In this document: piece by piece, positions 20,409 through 21,559 of the stretch | Position numbering within the stretch: position 1 is the first letter of the stretch | Layout of the letters: each line of letters opens with the position of its first letter | Assembly: GCF_002632615.1 (NCBI RefSeq) | Contig: NZ_NITZ01000034.1 | Span: forward strand, 1-21,559 | DNA length: 21,559 bases | Source: Xenorhabdus miraniensis | GTDB lineage: Bacteria > Pseudomonadota > Gammaproteobacteria > Enterobacterales > Enterobacteriaceae | Direction: 5' to 3' | Made by a program: the position numbers and the translations under genes | Notes under the pieces: model-generated | Told to the model about the DNA's origin: nothing | Databases searched by the model: none | What the model saw: the letters and a program-made list of their open reading frames with translations, nothing else

Positions 20409-20544
20409 TACATGACATCATGAAAAAATCAACTGTCTTAATTGGCAGCGATCTAACTCACTCTAAAACTGGGAATAATTGGTGTGATGGTAGATATTAG
20501 CGATAGAGATTCTTTGAGATTAAGTAATTATCAATTTGATAGAC

Positions 20545-20563
20545 AACCCTCTTTAAGAGGGTT
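20545..20563. terminator. Possible terminator after the RHH gene
   Basis: A perfect inverted repeat aaccctctt / aagagggtt about one base, able to form a 7-bp hairpin with a 5-nt loop. It is 30 bp downstream of the minus-strand RHH gene. T runs are weak on both sides, so termination is uncertain. Confidence 0.35.
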
Positions 20564-20593
20564 AGTTAGAAATCGAAGCTCTTACTGGTTTGT

Positions 20594-20776
20594 TCATATT
20601 TTAGGCGCAACACCTAAAGCCAGAAGTTTTTCACGGCAGGCATCTTTGACCCATGAACTGAAATTACCTTTATCAGCAACTTCTTCAATTTGCTTAAGTA
20701 GCTCATCTTCAAAGCGAATTGTCCGGCGTGTACTGTTATTTCGCTCATATGGTTTTTTGCTTTTTTCATCTTGCAT
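20594..20776 (-). CDS. Ribbon-helix-helix (Arc/YlcI-like) repressor
   Basis: A 60-residue protein with a ribbon-helix-helix fold: strand TRRTIRFEDEL (16-26), helix A LLKQIEEVADKG (26-37), then NFSSWVKDACREKLLAL (38-54), resembling the YlcI/YnfO (DUF3950) family. These are small dimeric DNA-binding proteins. The only in-frame ATG overlaps palindromic operator 1, and no Shine-Dalgarno is visible; a -10-like cataat about 14 bp upstream suggests a leaderless or near-leaderless mRNA. It is divergent from the Icd-like operon and flanked by two matching operators, so it most likely represses that operon and itself. Confidence 0.75.
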   Translation of the reverse strand: MQDEKSKKPYERNNSTRRTIRFEDELLKQIEEVADKGNFSSWVKDACREKLLALGVAPKI

Positions 20777-20825
20777 TGGTTCGAACCATTATGGTAGTTT
20801 ATTAAACATTGGTGCGAACCATTAT
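20775..20825. promoter_or_regulatory. Twin palindromic operators at a divergent promoter
   Basis: attggttcgaaccattat (20775-20792) and attggtgcgaaccattat (20808-20825) are 18-bp sites differing at one base; the first contains the perfect 12-bp palindrome tggttcgaacca. They are 33 bp apart, near three helical turns, thus on the same DNA face. Site 2 lies against a -10-like ttataa (20822-20827) for the plus strand; site 1 covers the RHH start codon. The layout is that of an autoregulated RHH repressor switch. Confidence 0.75.
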
Positions 20826-20850
20826 AAAGATGAGCACCATAAAAAAGCAA

Positions 20851-20881
20851 TGCCCCGTAGTGGTGGAACACTGACGAGGCA
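20851..20881 (+). ncRNA. Stable leader hairpin before the Icd-like gene
   Basis: tgccccgt / acgaggca (one mismatch in eight) encloses agtg / cact with a 6-nt loop (one bulged g). It lies between the plus-strand promoter and the Icd-like gene, so it would be in the 5' leader. P4 keeps a small immunity RNA (CI) in an operon leader; this could be a similar element, but that is only an analogy. Confidence 0.4.
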
Positions 20882-20912
20882 TCTGACCAAACCGTTAATA
20901 GAGGTAACGATT

Positions 20913-21038
20913 ATGGCTGGTACACAGTCTAACCAAACTCGCCTTAAATTTACATTCCTAATTGTATCAGGCAATCAACGACTGATAGCTATTCATTCCA
21001 TGTGTCCTATCTCCATTCAGGAGGTAAGCCATGTTTAA
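20913..21038 (+). CDS. Short Icd-like (host cell division inhibitor-like) protein
   Basis: A 41-residue protein, MAGTQSNQTRLKFTFLIVSG... ending PISIQEVSHV. Both ends resemble the Icd-like proteins of P4-type satellites, which are usually about 60 residues: start MA-TQ, then KF-FL-V, and end near RxPIQEV. The middle part found in longer members seems missing, so this may be an internally shortened, perhaps non-functional copy. RBS gagg lies 8 bases before the ATG. It overlaps the next gene by 8 bp. An in-frame open stretch continues upstream to 20484, but it runs antisense through the RHH gene and is not needed. Confidence 0.6.
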   Translation: MAGTQSNQTRLKFTFLIVSGNQRLIAIHSMCPISIQEVSHV

Positions 21039-21390
21039 GATCATTATCACCACCACAAATCAGCGTACAGGCAAGGTAAAAAAAGCCACTGTCCGCTACA
21101 AATACAAGACATTGCGTGGTGCTGAAAAAGCCGCCAAAGGTATTCGTAGTTCTTGTATGCCAGATGATGAATCCCTCAATGTTGAAATAGTCAGAATATA
21201 CGAGCGCAGAACGCCTATTTCACTGTCTCAAGCCATGCACAATACAAAGCTGGCGACTTCTTTATTCTACGTCATTCTTGAAAAAGCCAAGGATGAATGT
21301 TCTATCGATTTAAATAACCTGATTGCGTTGGCCTGTGATATCAATCAGGGCGTTTATCATGCGCTTCAAGCGGCTGTTTATGAGGAATAA
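21031..21390 (+). CDS. Hypothetical satellite protein (119 aa)
   Basis: Not recognised. A perfect aggagg RBS stands 6 bases before the ATG, so it is surely translated. The N-terminal half is basic (NQRTGKVKKATVRYKYKTLRGAEKAAKGIRSS), perhaps nucleic-acid binding. The C-terminal half is more neutral and helical (LSQAMHNTKLATSLFYVILEKAKDECSIDLNNLIALACDINQGVYHAL). There is no signal peptide. It overlaps the Icd-like gene by 8 bp and is followed 3 bp later by the primase gene, so the three form an operon and its job is likely tied to satellite replication or regulation. Confidence 0.8.
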   Translation: MFKIIITTTNQRTGKVKKATVRYKYKTLRGAEKAAKGIRSSCMPDDESLNVEIVRIYERRTPISLSQAMHNTKLATSLFYVILEKAKDECSIDLNNLIALACDINQGVYHALQAAVYEE

Positions 21391-21393
21391 ATC

Positions 21394-21559
21394 ATGAAGA
21401 AAACCTCATCACATGGAGATAACCGCCACCAAAGTAGTGAAAACATCCGCCCGATAGACCTTATCCATACCGTGAAGAACGCGGCCATAAATCACTGGCA
21501 AAGCCTGTTACCTGCCTGTGGTGTTGATGTTCCAACGCGGGGCAAACATAGTGCTTGCC
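21394..21559 (+). CDS. P4 alpha-type primase, N-terminus (cut by window end)
   Basis: Partial: 55 codons from ATG to the window edge. HWQSLLPACGVDVPTRGKHSAC is the start of the zinc-finger primase domain typical of the P4 alpha protein and related satellite primase-helicases, where a CPVCGGKDRF-like motif would follow. These proteins prime and unwind DNA at the satellite's own origin. It begins 3 bp after the preceding stop, with an SD-like gagg in the end of the upstream gene. The rest is outside the window, so helicase domain and intactness cannot be judged. Confidence 0.8.
   Translation, partial: MKKTSSHGDNRHQSSENIRPIDLIHTVKNAAINHWQSLLPACGVDVPTRGKHSAC

Noticed and set aside
20420..20500. 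26-codon open frame after the AlpA-like gene
   Set aside because: No clear RBS and no recognisable sequence.
20830..20874. 14-codon open frame starting MSTIKK
   Set aside because: It starts only a few bases after the -10-like box, so the start codon is probably not in the transcript.
20484..21038. Plus-strand open frame of 184 codons, ash-like
   Set aside because: It is antisense to the RHH gene and crosses both operators. Only its last 41 codons, with their own RBS, look like a real protein.

Overview
The window reads as chromosomal DNA of an enterobacterium. Gene content and order match the E. coli cys/pts region (ypeB, ligA, zipA, cysZ, cysK, ptsH-ptsI-crr, cysM-cysA-cysW-cysT-cysP, yfeY, ypeA). 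AT-rich spacers and a dispersed repeat that starts or ends with ttcaagtt / gatgaaaggtata suggest the Morganellaceae, most likely Xenorhabdus or Photorhabdus. The genus is an inference from general recall, not from a search.

Layout. At 1-367 lie the unresolved end of an upstream unit, a strong terminator and one repeat copy. From 368 to 6004 all genes are on the minus strand: an SDR oxidoreductase, ypeB, nupC (nucleoside:H+ symporter), ligA (NAD+ DNA ligase) and zipA (division protein). From 6239 to 11369 genes are on the plus strand: cysZ (sulfate uptake), cysK (O-acetylserine sulfhydrylase A), then the general PTS genes ptsH, ptsI and crr. From 11623 to 16456 the minus-strand cysPTWAM operon encodes the sulfate/thiosulfate ABC importer and O-acetylserine sulfhydrylase B. 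It converges on crr, and its own upstream region carries a repeat copy. Next come yfeY (lipoprotein with a good sigma-E-type promoter), an unrecognised 86-residue gene, and ypeA (acetyltransferase).

From about 18600 to the right edge the DNA is accessory: a P4-type satellite or integrative element. It has a tyrosine integrase, an AlpA-like regulator, a ribbon-helix-helix (RHH) repressor with two palindromic operators at a divergent promoter, a very short Icd-like protein, an unrecognised 119-residue protein, and the first 55 codons of a P4 alpha-type primase cut by the window end. Any cargo would lie beyond the right edge.

Functionally, the core combines sulfate import (CysPTWA, CysZ) with both cysteine synthases (CysK, CysM), next to PTS sugar phosphotransfer. 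The most interesting unexplained structure is regulatory: the operator pair, leader hairpin and RBS-masking hairpin of the satellite, the repeat family inside promoter regions, and the inverted repeats around ptsH.
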